Source of the DNA: Falsirhodobacter flavus
GTDB lineage: Bacteria > Pseudomonadota > Alphaproteobacteria > Rhodobacterales > Rhodobacteraceae
Assembly: GCA_029846755.1 (NCBI GenBank)
Contig: JARWBI010000003.1
Coordinates: 186,001-250,000, forward strand
Length of the DNA: 64,000 bases
Direction of reading: 5' to 3'
Shown here piece after piece: positions 27,965 through 38,225 of this stretch. Position numbers and translations under genes: made by a program. Numbering within the stretch: the stretch's first letter is position 1; each line of letters begins with the position of its first letter. The notes beneath the pieces are model-generated. The model saw nothing but the letters and a program-made list of their open reading frames with translations, did no database searches and was not told where the DNA came from.

Positions 27965-28055
27965 TTTCGGTAGACTGCGATTCCATGGTCCGTCAAGCAC
28001 GACGTTTCGGTCGAAAAACCGCGATTCAGCGCAAGTTTCGGAAATGCAGTCGAAA

Positions 28056-28763
28056 TCAGCCTTTTGTCGCCGGGTGCGTCAACCGCGTAACAAGCTGCTC
28101 CACAGCGTTCAGATGGGCCTGCATGGCCTCGCGCGAAGCTGCTTCGTCGGCGGCGGCAATCGCTTCTGCGATGCGGCGATGCTCGTGATTCGAGGCGGTG
28201 CGGCGATTGCCCGACAGGTTCACCAGCTCCGATTGCTTTGCCAGCGCCTCGCGCGCTTCGGCGGCGATCCGGGCAAACAGGGCGTTGCCCGACGCCTCGG
28301 CGATCAGCGCATGGAACGCGGAATCGTGCCGGACCCAGGCCAGCGGATCGTGGCAGTCATCCATCCGATCGCACAGGCGCAGAAGGCTCGCGCGCTGATC
28401 CTCCGATCTGCGTATCGCGGCCCAACCGGCGGCCGGGATTTCGACGAAGGGCCGCGCCTCGATCAGATCGCGCGCGGAGTAGGCGCCGTAATTCGGCTCG
28501 GCCGGGCTGGCCGAGATGACGAAACTGCCGCTGCCGGTCCGGCTGCGCGTAAGCCCCAAAGTCTGAAGCGAGCGCAGCGCCTCGCGGACCATCGGGCGGC
28601 TGACACCGTATTTCCCGGCAAGTTTCGCTTCGGACGGCAAGCGGGTCGACACCGGAATGCGTCCAGACAGGATGGCGCTACGAAGATCCTCGAACACTGC
28701 TTCCGCTGCATTCTGTCGGGCGACGGGGCTTTTATCGGCGAGCCACTGGGCAATATTGTTCAT
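28056..28763 (-). CDS. GntR/FadR-family transcriptional regulator
   Basis: A 235-residue regulator. The winged helix is at about residues 21-86 (EDLRSAILSGRIPVSTRLPS, GVSRPMVREALRSLQTLGL) and an all-helical FCD ligand domain follows with the metal-type histidines in RHDSAFHALI and NHEHRRIAEAI. It lies 130 bp upstream of the asparagine permease gene on the same strand and is its likely regulator. Its own promoter holds a 15-bp palindrome. Confidence 0.88.
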   Translation of the reverse strand: MNNIAQWLADKSPVARQNAAEAVFEDLRSAILSGRIPVSTRLPSEAKLAGKYGVSRPMVREALRSLQTLGLTRSRTGSGSFVISASPAEPNYGAYSARDLIEARPFVEIPAAGWAAIRRSEDQRASLLRLCDRMDDCHDPLAWVRHDSAFHALIAEASGNALFARIAAEAREALAKQSELVNLSGNRRTASNHEHRRIAEAIAAADEAASREAMQAHLNAVEQLVTRLTHPATKG

Positions 28764-28781
28764 TGCCGCAGTCTTTCAATA

Positions 28782-28796
28782 TGGCAGTGACTGTCA
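28782..28796. promoter_or_regulatory. Palindrome in the GntR promoter, candidate autoregulatory operator
   Basis: TGGCAGTGACTGTCA is symmetrical about its central base apart from one mismatched pair. It ends 19 bp upstream of the GntR start codon. FadR-subfamily regulators typically bind short palindromes of this size in their own promoters; specific binding here is inferred. Confidence 0.45.
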
Positions 28797-28921
28797 AGCG
28801 AAAGGCTAAGTAATAAGAAACATAATGAAGGTTACATTGTAGGTGGGCTGTTGGGGCGAGCGCTATTTCCATCTGCGGCCTTTGTTTGAATGCATGACTT
28901 GTCCAAACGGGAGATCGCAGA

Positions 28922-29812
28922 ATGGATGCCGCATATTCGCAGCTGAGCATTGAGGAGTGCAAGCAGATCGAGCGCTGGAGACGTGCAATGTCTTGGTCGA
29001 GGAGATGGCGCCGGTCCTGAAGCGCCACCCCACCATTTTCGGCGAGATCCGCGCGATCACTTTCACGATGCGGACATGCCTAATGTGCGTGGTTACTTTG
29101 CGACGGCGGCGCAGATCCGCACGACGCACGGCCGCGCCCGCAGTGCAAGCTAGTCCGCTATCCGCAGCCTGCAATCGGATCGTCGATCACATCACCTCCG
29201 GCTGGGCGCCCGAACAGATCGCCGACCGCCTGCGCCTCGAGAAGGCGCATCCCTGGGCCTGGCAAGAAACGATCTGCCGCGACATCTAAAGCTGCGAAGG
29301 CATGGAGCAGGAACTGTGGTGGTATCTGCCGACCCACCGCAAGTCGCGCCGACCACGACATTGTCGCACCCCGCATCGCAAAATTCCATCGCGATGTCAG
29401 CATCCTGTTCCGGCAGGCCTTCGGCCAATAGAACCTGACCTCTCCGGTGGAGCGCACGACGCACTTCGCGGTGCTGCTGAAGAACGACACTAAGCGCAGC
29501 ACGCCGGTCATGGCGAAGATCGCAACCTTGCTGCGCGACCTGCCGCATCACGCACGCAGATCCATCACCTTTGACCGCTGCACCGAGTTCGTCTCCTGGC
29601 CGCACCTGCGCGCAGAAATCGGCACCGCCAGCTGGTTCTGCGATCCTTCCGCACCTTGGCAGAAAGGAACTGTCCTGAACGCCGACCGCCGCATCCGCCG
29701 CTGGCTGCCCCGCGAGCTCCCCTCACCCTCTACGACCGGCTCAACGCAACGCATCGGCTGTCGAACCCCTGCCGCAGTCTTGCGGCAGAAGATGCTGGAG
29801 AACAGGATATGA
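28922..29812 (+). pseudogene. Degenerate IS30-family transposase
   Basis: Pieces of an IS30-family transposase appear in order but in several frames: SQLSIEECKQIERWR from 28922, HPTIFGEIR and then HDADMPNVRGYFATAAQIRTT in other frames, ITSGWAPEQIADRLRLE before a stop at 29287, EGMEQELWWYLPTHRKSRRPRH from 29302, and SITFDRCTEFVSWPHLRAEIG to TPAAVLRQKM ending at 29812. The DDE-domain residues are partly present, but several frameshifts and stops, and loss of the VENTNRR block (here VLNADRR), make it inactive. Terminal repeats were not found. It marks the junction between the asparagine and inositol regions. Confidence 0.85.
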
Positions 29813-29944
29813 CCGCGCTACCCCCATCGCAGCAGAAGTCGCCACAAGGATATTCACGGCCCGCAGTTGATGATGGCCATCGGGGATTCCCTGCGGGATA
29901 TTGTCCGTGGAAGTCAGGCCGTCTTCTTGCGCTGAGCCGACACG

Positions 29945-30736
29945 TCACATCAGTTGTTCGACTTCGGGCGCGGCGATGAACCGCCATGCCCGTCGCGGCC
30001 CGGCCATGACGTTCAGATAGTAAAGCTCGAACCCGTGCGGCGCTCCACAGGGGTGATGCCCGCGTGGCACCAGCACGACGTCGCCATCCTTGACCGCCAT
30101 CGTCTCGTCCAGGCTGCCGTCATCGGTATAGACGCGCTGCAAGGCCCATCCGTCGCGCGGGTTCAGCCGGTGGTAATAGGTTTCCTCCAGATATGTGATG
30201 CGCGGAAAGTCGTCCTCGTCATGGCGGTGGCTGGGATAGGATGACCAATGGCCCGCCGGGGTGAACACCTCGGTCACCAGCAGGCTGCCCGCGTAATCTT
30301 CGGCCTCCATCGCGATGTTGTTAATGTGGCGCGTGTTCGTCCCGGTGCCGCGCGGTGTCAGCGTTATGCCATCCGGGCCGATGCGGCGGGCGGAATGCGT
30401 GCCACGGTCAGGCGCGGCGCAGATGGCGACGGTGCAATCGGTGGTGGCGACGGCCTGCCAATCCTGCCCACCGGGAACGTAGAGACAATGCGGCGGCGTC
30501 TTTTCGAAAACGTCCATCCGCTCGCCCAGCTCGCCCCAGTCCTGATCGGCGGCGTGGACCTGCGCCTTGCCTTCGACCATCACGAGGATGATCTCGTTCG
30601 TGCCGGTCGCACCCGACGCCGTCTCGCCCGCGCGCAGGCGATGCAGGGAAAAGCCGACATATCGCCAGCCCGCATCCTGCGCGGTGATGCGGTGAACCTC
30701 GCCATGATCGCCGAAGGGTTTGCGAAGCAGGGTCAT
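29945..30736 (-). CDS. iolB: 5-deoxy-glucuronate isomerase
   Basis: A 263-residue bicupin. The metal-binding cupin motif is seen in [28 protein letters not shown], and the C-terminal [25 protein letters not shown] block is diagnostic of IolB. It converts 5-deoxyglucuronate to 5-dehydro-2-deoxygluconate, after IolD. Last gene of the long minus-strand inositol operon; overlaps iolE by 4 bp. Confidence 0.93.
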   Translation of the reverse strand: MTLLRKPFGDHGEVHRITAQDAGWRYVGFSLHRLRAGETASGATGTNEIILVMVEGKAQVHAADQDWGELGERMDVFEKTPPHCLYVPGGQDWQAVATTDCTVAICAAPDRGTHSARRIGPDGITLTPRGTGTNTRHINNIAMEAEDYAGSLLVTEVFTPAGHWSSYPSHRHDEDDFPRITYLEETYYHRLNPRDGWALQRVYTDDGSLDETMAVKDGDVVLVPRGHHPCGAPHGFELYYLNVMAGPRRAWRFIAAPEVEQLM

Positions 30737-31647
30737 GCCGGCACCGTGCTGTCCAGCCCTGCCGCCCTCGCCATCTCGCGCAGCGCCTTGCGGCCCATGG
30801 ACTGATAATGCAGCGGATTGCGGACGGCGCTGTCCTGTTCAGCCTCGATCACCAGCCAGCCGGAATAGCCGTGCTGGGCCGCGATCTTCAGCACCGGCGC
30901 GAAATCGACGCAGCCTTCGGTATCGCCCGGCACGGTGAAGGCGCCCCGGCGGATGCCTTCGATAAAGCTGAGCCCATCGGCGCGGACCTGCCGCATGATG
31001 TCGGGCCGGATGTTCTTGCAGTGGATATGGCCCACGCGGTCCATGTATTTGCGCGCGACCTCGGCCGGGTCCGCGCCGCCGAAGGTGCAGTGGCCGGTGT
31101 CCAGCAGCAGCTTCAGGTTCGGACCCGCCGCCGCCATGAAACGGTCGATGTCGTCCGCGCTTTCGACGCAGGTGCCCATGTGGTGGTGATAGCAGAACCG
31201 CATCCCCTGCGCGGTCGCGTGATCCGCCAGCAGGTTCAGCCCCCCCATCAGCCGGTCCCATTCGTCATCCGTCAGGATCGGGCGATCGTTCACCGCGACG
31301 TTGTCGTTGCCATGCACGGTGTTGGAGCATTCGCAGATGATGATTACATCGCTGCCCGCCGCCTTGGACATCGCGATGTGGACATCCATCGCGGCTTTTT
31401 CGGTGTCCGGCGTCGATCCGGCGGCAAGGATGTTGGTCGAATGCCATCCGCCCACGAAGCGCAGCCCGTAAGCGCCAAGGGCGGCCTTCAGCGCCGGGCC
31501 TTCGCCGGGCATCTTATGGCCTTTTTCGATCCCGTCGAAGCCGATGGCGCGGCAGTCGGACAGGCAATCTTCCAGCGTAAGATGCGCGCCGATGGTCTGA
31601 TCGTCGTCGTTGGACCAGGCAATGGGATTGGTGCCGTAAAGGATCAT
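30733..31647 (-). CDS. iolE: myo-Inosose-2 dehydratase
   Basis: A 304-residue TIM barrel with typical IolE features: [67 protein letters not shown] and [10 protein letters not shown]. It dehydrates 2-keto-myo-inositol to the diketone substrate of IolD. The start is ATG at 31647, 14 bp after the iolD stop. A longer in-frame extension would run into iolD and is rejected. Confidence 0.93.
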   Translation of the reverse strand: MILYGTNPIAWSNDDDQTIGAHLTLEDCLSDCRAIGFDGIEKGHKMPGEGPALKAALGAYGLRFVGGWHSTNILAAGSTPDTEKAAMDVHIAMSKAAGSDVIIICECSNTVHGNDNVAVNDRPILTDDEWDRLMGGLNLLADHATAQGMRFCYHHHMGTCVESADDIDRFMAAAGPNLKLLLDTGHCTFGGADPAEVARKYMDRVGHIHCKNIRPDIMRQVRADGLSFIEGIRRGAFTVPGDTEGCVDFAPVLKIAAQHGYSGWLVIEAEQDSAVRNPLHYQSMGRKALREMARAAGLDSTVPA

Positions 31648-31661
31648 GTCACTCTCCGCGA

Positions 31662-33479
31662 TCAGTTGACGAGGCTTTGCCGCGCCGCATTGGTCAAATA
31701 GATGTCGTAGGCGTCGCGCAGCCGCTGCGGCCCGCCGACCTGCGGCACGGCCACGTCCCACCAGTGCCCCGCCTCGCCGAAGCCGGGGCCTTCGGTGGCA
31801 TCGGTGTCGATGACGATGACGGTGGGGATGTCGCGGGACCGGGCGGCGGCGATCTCGTCCCCCAGCGTGGCGATCGTGGCTTTCACCGCATGGGCGCCCA
31901 TCGATCCTGCATGGGCGACGAAGTCGATCTGGGGCTGCACCTCGATGTTGCAATTGACATACATGTTGTTGAACTCGGCCCCGCCGCAGACCTGTTGCAG
32001 ACGGTTGATGCAGCCATAACCCCGGTTGTCGGTCAGGATGACGGTAAAGGGGATGCGTCGCATCACCGCCGTCGCCAGTTCGGCATTGGCCATCATGTAG
32101 CTGCCGTCACCCACGAAACACAGCACCTCGCGGTCGGGCCTGGCGAGCTTGAGGCCCATTGCACCCGCCACTTCGTATCCCATGCAGCTGTATCCGTATT
32201 CCATGTGATATCCGGCCTGCGAAGGTTGCCACAGCAGCTTCAGCGCCCCCGGCATCGTGCCCGCCGCGCACATCGCGATGCTCGCCTCGGTCGAGGCGCG
32301 CTGCACGACGCCGATCACCTGCGCGTCGGTCGGCAGGGCATTCGCATCGGCCGGCGGGGCGCAGTGGGCATCCACCGCCGCCAGCCATTCGGCCCGCGAT
32401 TGCGTATCGGGGCTTGCTTTGTATTCGCCCAAGAGCGCCGTCAGCTTTTCCAGTGCAACGCGCGCATCGGATACAAGCGCGGTCGAAAAATGCTTCGCTG
32501 CGTCATAGGGTTGGACGTTGATGCTAACCAATCGCCCGAATAGCGTGCGCGATCCGGTTGTGAAGTCCTGAAGCCGCGTGCCGATGCCGATCACCAGATC
32601 GGCATTCGCTGCCGCCCGGTTTGCCGCTGCCGATCCGTCCACGCCCGACGCGCCGAAGTTCATCGGATGGGCCTGCGCCAGCGCCGATTTGCCCGCCTGC
32701 GTTTCGATCACCGGGATACCATGGCGCGACGCGAAATCGCCCAGCGCGCTTTCGGCTCCGGAATAAATGACGCCCCCGCCGCAGACGATGACCGGCGCTT
32801 TGGCTGCACGGATCAGCGCCGCCACCTCGGCCAGTTCGGTCGCATCGGGTTCGGGGCGACGGATGCGCCAGACGCGGGGGGCGAAGAACGCCTCGGGCCA
32901 GTCATGGGCCTCGGCCTGGACGTCCTGACAGAAGGCGATGGTCGCAGGGCCGCAATTGGCCGGGTCCGTCATCACCCGCATCGCGCGGGGCAGCGCGGTC
33001 AGCAATTGCTCGGGCCGCGTGATGCGGTCGAAGTAACGGCTGACGGGGCGGAGGCAGTCGTTCGCGCTGACGGTGCCGTCGTCGAAATCCTCGACCTGTT
33101 GCAAGACAGGATCGGGGCGGCGGGTTGCGAACACGTCCCCCGCGATGATCAGCAACGGAAGGCGGTTCACATGCGCCAGTGCCGCGGCGGTCACGAGGTT
33201 GGTCGATCCCGGCCCGATGGAGCTGGTGACGGCATGCGCGCGCCTGCGGCCCTGCCCCTTGGCAAAGGCGATGGCGGCATGGGCCATCGTCTGCTCGGTC
33301 TGGCCGCGCCAAGTCGGCAGCGCGTCGCCGATCCCGTGCAGTGCCTCGCCCACGCCGGCGACGTTGCCATGCCCGAAGATGGCCCAGACGCCGTCGATGA
33401 AACGCTGGTCATCTTCAGTCATCTGCACCGAAAGCCAGCGCATCATGGCCTGTGCGGCGGTCAGTCGGATCGTGGTCAT
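31662..33479 (-). CDS. iolD: 3D-(3,5/4)-trihydroxycyclohexane-1,2-dione hydrolase
   Basis: A 605-residue thiamine-diphosphate enzyme of the acetolactate-synthase fold. The N-terminal Pyr domain has [23 protein letters not shown], a central domain follows, and the C-terminal PP domain has the TPP motif [12 protein letters not shown] with [11 protein letters not shown]. It opens the inositol ring to 5-deoxyglucuronate. The ATG at 33479 overlaps the iolC stop by 4 bp. Confidence 0.93.
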   Translation of the reverse strand: MTTIRLTAAQAMMRWLSVQMTEDDQRFIDGVWAIFGHGNVAGVGEALHGIGDALPTWRGQTEQTMAHAAIAFAKGQGRRRAHAVTSSIGPGSTNLVTAAALAHVNRLPLLIIAGDVFATRRPDPVLQQVEDFDDGTVSANDCLRPVSRYFDRITRPEQLLTALPRAMRVMTDPANCGPATIAFCQDVQAEAHDWPEAFFAPRVWRIRRPEPDATELAEVAALIRAAKAPVIVCGGGVIYSGAESALGDFASRHGIPVIETQAGKSALAQAHPMNFGASGVDGSAAANRAAANADLVIGIGTRLQDFTTGSRTLFGRLVSINVQPYDAAKHFSTALVSDARVALEKLTALLGEYKASPDTQSRAEWLAAVDAHCAPPADANALPTDAQVIGVVQRASTEASIAMCAAGTMPGALKLLWQPSQAGYHMEYGYSCMGYEVAGAMGLKLARPDREVLCFVGDGSYMMANAELATAVMRRIPFTVILTDNRGYGCINRLQQVCGGAEFNNMYVNCNIEVQPQIDFVAHAGSMGAHAVKATIATLGDEIAAARSRDIPTVIVIDTDATEGPGFGEAGHWWDVAVPQVGGPQRLRDAYDIYLTNAARQSLVN

Positions 33480-35371
33480 GCGGCGTCCTTTCGTGCGCTG
33501 TCCCAGATTGCGGCAAGGCGGGCGAAACGCTCCGCCATTTGCGCCACGGCATCGTCGTCGCCCATGCGGCCTGCCAACCATTCCCGTGCGGCATCGGCGA
33601 AGATCGTCCTGCCGACCGCGAACCCGCGCACCAGCGGGAACTGCGCGGCGACGGCGAAGCTTTCGGCCAGGTCCGCCTCGGGCGCGTCGAGGCCGAGCAC
33701 GACGATGCCGCGGGTGTGGCGGTCGTGCTCCTCGATCGCGGCGATGGCGTTCGCCCATCCGGCGCGGGTCTTCAAGGGCTCCAGCTTCCACCAGTCGGGG
33801 GTGACGCCGATGGCATAGAACTGGCGGATCAGTGTCGCGGTGGTGTCGTCGTCCACGGGGCCGACCTTGGACGGGATGATCTCCAGCAGAAACTCCAGCC
33901 CGTTACGGCGGGCGGCGGTGAACAGGCGCTTGACGGTCGCCTCGTGATCGGCGCGGGTGGCTGCATCGTCGTCCGGGTGGCAGAAGCACAGCACCTTCAC
34001 GACATTCTCGCGCGCCCATTCCGACAGGCCGCCGCAGTCGGGACCAAGCTCCGGCTCCAGCGTCAGGGGGCGCGATCCGGGCCATTCGCAGGGCCGGCCG
34101 ATCCACAGCCCGCTGCCCGAAGCCGCGTGCAGTGCATGCCGCCCGATCCGGTTGTCGCACAGGATGCCATAACCGGGTTGCCCGTCCTGAACCTGCAGGG
34201 CGGCCTTCAGGCACAACTCCTTGAAGGCTCCGCCCTTGGCGAGGGTATACCCATCCATCTGTTCAAGCTGAACGCGGTGATCGAAGGCGAAGACGCGCAT
34301 CGTCGTCCAGTCGCCCGCGCGGTTGGTGGCCCAGTGGATCTGCTCCAGTTCGGGATCGTTCCGCAGGTCGGGCCGGACGACGCCGCGCTTCAAAAAGAAT
34401 TCCAGCTCGGTCAGGCTGGGATAGGCGGGGGTGCAGCCGTGGCGGGACACCGCGAAGGCCCCGCAGGCATTGGCATATTTCAGCGTGGTCGGCCAATCCT
34501 CGCCATCCAGCCAGCCCTTCATCAGGCCAGAAAAGAACCCGTCCCCCGCGCCCAGTACATTGAACACCTCGATCGGGAAGCCGGGGCCGGTCTGGCCATC
34601 GTCAAGGCTGTCCGGGATCGCGCCTTCGAAGGCCACCGCCCCTGCCGCGCCGCGCTTGCAGACGAGCACGGCAGGGGAAACGCCGCGCACGGCCCGTAGC
34701 GCGGCGACGGTGTCGGTGGTCCCGCCGGCGATGTGGAACTCCTCCTCGGTGCCGACGATCAGATCGAAAAGATGCAGGTTTGCCTGAAGCTTGGCCGTGA
34801 CGGCGGCGCTTTCGACAAAGCGGCTTTCGCCGTCGCCATGCCCCGCCACGCCCCACAGGTTCGGACGGTAATCGATGTCCAGCGCCGTTTTCGCCCCGTT
34901 CTCGCGCGCGATCCGCAGCGCCTTCAGGGTGGCCGCCTCGGTGCGCGGATGGCTCAGATGGGTGCCGGTCGCGACGACCGACCGCGAATCGGCGATGAAG
35001 CCGGGGTCGATATCGTCTTCGCACAGCGCCATGTCGGCGCAATTCTCGCGATAGAAGATCAGCGGGAACTGGTGTTCGTCGCGGATGCCCAGCAGCACCA
35101 GCGCGGTCAGCCGTTCGGGATCGGTCGCGACGCCCCGGACATCGACGCCCTCGCGCACGAGCTGTTCGCGGATGAAGCGGCCCATGTGTTCGTCGCCCAC
35201 CCGCGTGATGACGGCCGATTTCAGGCCCAGCCGCGCGGTGCCGCAGGCGATGTTCGTCGGGCTGCCCCCGATATATTTCGCGAAGGAACCCATGTCCTCC
35301 AGCCGCCCGCCGATCTGGGCGCCGTAAAGATCGACCGAACTGCGGCCGATCGTGATCAAGTCAAGCTGCAT
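33476..35371 (-). CDS. iolC: 5-dehydro-2-deoxygluconokinase fused to a DUF2090 aldolase-like domain
   Basis: A 631-residue fusion. Residues about 1-315 form a PfkB kinase (GSFAKYIGGSPTNIACGTARLGL; GAGDGFFSGLMKG signature). Residues about 330-625 form DUF2090, a class-I-aldolase-like TIM barrel thought to split the phosphorylated product in place of IolJ. The two steps would give dihydroxyacetone phosphate and malonate semialdehyde. The fusion is known in many proteobacterial iol operons. The aldolase role is family inference. Confidence 0.9.
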   Translation of the reverse strand: MQLDLITIGRSSVDLYGAQIGGRLEDMGSFAKYIGGSPTNIACGTARLGLKSAVITRVGDEHMGRFIREQLVREGVDVRGVATDPERLTALVLLGIRDEHQFPLIFYRENCADMALCEDDIDPGFIADSRSVVATGTHLSHPRTEAATLKALRIARENGAKTALDIDYRPNLWGVAGHGDGESRFVESAAVTAKLQANLHLFDLIVGTEEEFHIAGGTTDTVAALRAVRGVSPAVLVCKRGAAGAVAFEGAIPDSLDDGQTGPGFPIEVFNVLGAGDGFFSGLMKGWLDGEDWPTTLKYANACGAFAVSRHGCTPAYPSLTELEFFLKRGVVRPDLRNDPELEQIHWATNRAGDWTTMRVFAFDHRVQLEQMDGYTLAKGGAFKELCLKAALQVQDGQPGYGILCDNRIGRHALHAASGSGLWIGRPCEWPGSRPLTLEPELGPDCGGLSEWARENVVKVLCFCHPDDDAATRADHEATVKRLFTAARRNGLEFLLEIIPSKVGPVDDDTTATLIRQFYAIGVTPDWWKLEPLKTRAGWANAIAAIEEHDRHTRGIVVLGLDAPEADLAESFAVAAQFPLVRGFAVGRTIFADAAREWLAGRMGDDDAVAQMAERFARLAAIWDSARKDAA

Positions 35372-35389
35372 GGGGCACTCCGGAAGTGG

Positions 35390-35411
35390 GCAGGAGCGCG
35401 GACGCCCCTGC
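35390..35411 (-). other. Hairpin between iolC and the iolI-like gene
   Basis: GCAGGAGCG and CGCCCCTGC flank a 4-base loop with a single mismatch, in the 48-bp gap between the iolI-like stop (35420) and the iolC start (35371). There is no T-tract, so it may tune expression between the two genes rather than terminate transcription. Confidence 0.4.
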
Positions 35412-35419
35412 TGGTAGGG

Positions 35420-36205
35420 TCAGATATTCGCTTTGATGAAATCGATGCTGGCGTTCAGGTCAGCCTCGGGGTCGGGCGCGTCGTGGACCTCGGCGGCGAA
35501 AGGCTCGAACGAGAAGGGGCCATCATATCCCGCCGCGATCAGCGCGTTGATCTGAGCGATGTTCTCCAGCCGGTCGTCGCTGTCCACCAGCACGCGGTGC
35601 TTGTCCAGCATGTCGTCCACCGCCACACCCGGGTCCGTCACCCCCGAGATGTGGACAAGCCCGGTCCATTCGGGAAAGAACTCCGTCTCGCCCGCAAGGT
35701 GGTGGTGGAAGGTGTCGTGCATCAGCTTGTAGGTGCCCGCGCCGCCCGCCTGTTCGATCGCGTCGATGGCGACGGATTTGCGCCGAAGCGAGGAGATGGG
35801 AAAGCCCAGCGGCTCCACCAGCCCGGTCAGTCCGTGATCCTGCAGGATCGGCTTTGCCGCCCGCAACGATGCGACCAGATCGTCGAACGCCACGTCGTTC
35901 CCGTCGTTCAGCGGGCACATCACCAGTGCCTTCGCGCCGCTGGCCTGGGCAAATCGGGCCAGTTGCAAGGTCCGCGCGGACAGGTCTTCGGACCAGAGGT
36001 TGAAGGGGTAAAGCGCGTTGATCGACAGGATGTCGATGCCCTGACGCGCCGCCTCGTCGCGCACCGCCGCCGGGTCGAGCGTTCCGACGACGTCGGGCAG
36101 ATCGTTGCGGATCTCCACCTCGGTCGCGCCAAGGCGGCGGACCATGGCAAAGAAATCGGCCAGCGGCATCTTCGGCGCCGAGATGTGGTTGATGGCAAAA
36201 CGCAT
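35420..36205 (-). CDS. TIM-barrel protein, IolI-like (inosose isomerase candidate)
   Basis: A 261-residue xylose-isomerase-like TIM barrel. Candidate metal ligands are in GLVEPLGFP (Glu), KLMHDTFHHHLAG (Asp and His), LVHISGVTD and FSFEPFA (Glu). Within an iol operon this fits IolI, which isomerises 2-keto-myo-inositol to 1-keto-D-chiro-inositol. No other gene in the window is a better IolI candidate, but the assignment rests on context. Confidence 0.75.
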   Translation of the reverse strand: MRFAINHISAPKMPLADFFAMVRRLGATEVEIRNDLPDVVGTLDPAAVRDEAARQGIDILSINALYPFNLWSEDLSARTLQLARFAQASGAKALVMCPLNDGNDVAFDDLVASLRAAKPILQDHGLTGLVEPLGFPISSLRRKSVAIDAIEQAGGAGTYKLMHDTFHHHLAGETEFFPEWTGLVHISGVTDPGVAVDDMLDKHRVLVDSDDRLENIAQINALIAAGYDGPFSFEPFAAEVHDAPDPEADLNASIDFIKANI

Positions 36206-36213
36206 CGCGATCC

Positions 36214-37224
36214 TCAGCGATAAAGAGCCGGGGTTTCCGGCAGGGTGATGGGAACGATCTGGCCGGATTTCTCCTGCGCCTCGACGCAGGCGTCCGAGGT
36301 GATGGCGGCGACGAAACCGTCCCAGCTGGAAGGGCCGGACGCGGTGCCGCGCGATGCCGCTTCGATGAAGTCCTTCAGCTCCACGTCATAGCTGTCGATG
36401 AAGCGGTCCTTCCAGTCGGTCATGATCGCGTTCTGAAGCTTGGCGTCCTTGCGGGTGACGATGGACATGGGTTCCGGAAGGTTGGCCAGCCCCTCCTCGC
36501 CCACGACCTGACACTGGATGTCGTAGCCGTAGCGGCAGTTCACAAAGACCTCGACATCGATGCGGATGCCTTTCTTCGTCTCCAGCAGAACGATCTGCGG
36601 GTCTGCGACCTTGGCATGGGCGTGGCCCGAACGGCGCGGAAACACCACCTGCGCCGAAACATAGTCGTCGTCCAGCAGCCAGCGGAACACGTCGATCTCG
36701 TGGATCAGCGTGTCGTGGATCGCCATGGGCGTTATATATTGCTCTGGCACGGTGGGGTTGCGATGGGCGGCATGCACCATCAGCGGCGCGCCGATCTGGC
36801 TGTCCACCACCTGTTTCAGCAGCCGGTAACCCGCGTCATAGCGGCGCATGAATCCGACCTGCACAAGACGCGTGCCGTGTGCGACTTCGGCATCGACAAT
36901 GCGTTTGGCCCCTTCAGCGGTGGTCGCCAGCGGCTTTTCGCAGAAGCACGGCTTGCCCGCCGCGATGGAGGCCAGCACGTATTGTTCATGCGTGGCCCCC
37001 CAGGACGTCACCAGAACGGCGTCCACCTCGGGGGCGGCGATCAGGTCTTCGCCCGTGGCATAGATTTTCGCGGCGGGTGCGATATCGGACTGCACCGCCT
37101 TGGCACCGTCTGGATTCACATCGCTCAGCGCGACGATCTCGGCCCCGGCCAGAACGTTCTGGATGCGGCGGGCGTGGTCGCGCCCGATCATGCCCGTTCC
37201 GATAACCCCAATTTTCACGGTCAT
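36214..37224 (-). CDS. iolG: Inositol 2-dehydrogenase (Gfo/Idh/MocA family)
   Basis: A 336-residue NAD-dependent dehydrogenase: Rossmann [36 protein letters not shown] and the active-site [14 protein letters not shown] with Asp and His. These blocks are shared by actinobacterial and proteobacterial IolG. It oxidises myo-inositol to 2-keto-myo-inositol, the first pathway step. The ATG at 37224 overlaps the upstream gene stop by 4 bp. Confidence 0.88.
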   Translation of the reverse strand: MTVKIGVIGTGMIGRDHARRIQNVLAGAEIVALSDVNPDGAKAVQSDIAPAAKIYATGEDLIAAPEVDAVLVTSWGATHEQYVLASIAAGKPCFCEKPLATTAEGAKRIVDAEVAHGTRLVQVGFMRRYDAGYRLLKQVVDSQIGAPLMVHAAHRNPTVPEQYITPMAIHDTLIHEIDVFRWLLDDDYVSAQVVFPRRSGHAHAKVADPQIVLLETKKGIRIDVEVFVNCRYGYDIQCQVVGEEGLANLPEPMSIVTRKDAKLQNAIMTDWKDRFIDSYDVELKDFIEAASRGTASGPSSWDGFVAAITSDACVEAQEKSGQIVPITLPETPALYR

Positions 37225-38132
37225 GCCCGCGTTCCTTGTTTCCAGTATTTGTCGACGTAACGTTTGGTCTCGGCCAGCATGAAACGGGCGCTTTCCTCGG
37301 CGCGGTCCTCCCAGCCGAAGACGCAATTCGACAGCACGCCGTCGAATTTCATGTCGGCCAAGGTTGCGAAGAACGTCTCCCAGTCGATCTCGCCCTGTCC
37401 GAAATCGAGGTGCTGGTGCACGCGCACCTTCGATCCGGGCGGGTTCACGACATAGCGAAGCTGCGAGGATTTGTTGTGATCGTAGGTGTCGGCCAGCCTG
37501 ACGTGCACCAGATGCCCCTCGGTTGCGCGAAGGTTTGCCACCATGTCGGGACCATAAAAGAACGTATGCGGCGCGATGAACGACGCCTTCACGGCCTTGG
37601 AGTTGATGGTCTTGATGATGTCGATCGCGGGCGCGATTTCTTCCAGCCAGTCTTCGGGATGTGCCTCCAGCGACAAGGTCAGTCCTTCGCGTTCGAGCAT
37701 CGGCACCAGAATGTCCATCGCACGGAAGAACTGCGTCTCGCAGGTTTCCGGGCGGTGCAGGCCCGACCGGTCGTTCAGGCTGCGGTCGGGCGATCCACCA
37801 CGGCCGAATTCCGACACGAACATCGGGCAGTCCATCTCGACCGCGATCTCGATGGCGCGTTTCCAGTTGTCGATCGCCGCCTCCCATTCGTCGGGATAGG
37901 GGCTGGCCCAGCGATACATGGGCTGGAGCGTGGCAAGCCCCAGGCCGTGATCCTTCAGCGCCCTTTTGAAGCCGGCGATCCGTTCGGGATAGACCTTGGG
38001 CCGCGTCCACCACGACAGAAAGTCAGGGCGCGGTGAAAGTTCGACATAATCGTAGCCAAGATCGGCGACCTTGCGGCATGTTTCCTCCAGCGACAGGTGC
38101 CGGATCATGTGGGGGTCGAGCGTGTGCTTCAC
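37221..38132 (-). CDS. Sugar phosphate isomerase/epimerase-like TIM-barrel protein of the iol operon
   Basis: A 303-residue AP-endonuclease-2-type TIM barrel ([49 protein letters not shown]). It differs from the IolE and IolI-like proteins around it. It may act on a stereoisomer or derivative of inositol, similar in position to IolH of other bacteria. Coupled to iolG by ATGA overlap. Reaction unknown. Confidence 0.8.
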   Translation of the reverse strand: MKHTLDPHMIRHLSLEETCRKVADLGYDYVELSPRPDFLSWWTRPKVYPERIAGFKRALKDHGLGLATLQPMYRWASPYPDEWEAAIDNWKRAIEIAVEMDCPMFVSEFGRGGSPDRSLNDRSGLHRPETCETQFFRAMDILVPMLEREGLTLSLEAHPEDWLEEIAPAIDIIKTINSKAVKASFIAPHTFFYGPDMVANLRATEGHLVHVRLADTYDHNKSSQLRYVVNPPGSKVRVHQHLDFGQGEIDWETFFATLADMKFDGVLSNCVFGWEDRAEESARFMLAETKRYVDKYWKQGTRA

Positions 38133-38159
38133 GGGTCTGGATCCTTCGGAGATTTCGGT

Positions 38160-38219
38160 GGGCGGGGCGCGAGCGGCCCCGCCCGGGGACGGCGGGTCTC
38201 GGGGGAGGGTCCCCGCCGT
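38160..38219 (-). other. Two tandem GC hairpins between transporter and catabolic genes
   Basis: The first hairpin has perfect 9-bp arms (GGGCGGGGC / GCCCCGCCC, 38160-38184, 7-base loop). The second has 8-bp arms (ACGGCGGG / CCCGCCGT, 38189-38219, 15-base loop). They fill most of the 93 bp between the binding-protein stop (38226) and the next start (38132). No T-tract is seen. They may attenuate transcription or protect the transporter mRNA. Confidence 0.6.
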
Positions 38220-38225
38220 ATGCGA

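Noticed and set aside
38133-38225. Riboswitch between transporter and enzyme genes
   Set aside because: The two hairpins are simple stems; no known riboswitch core was recognised.
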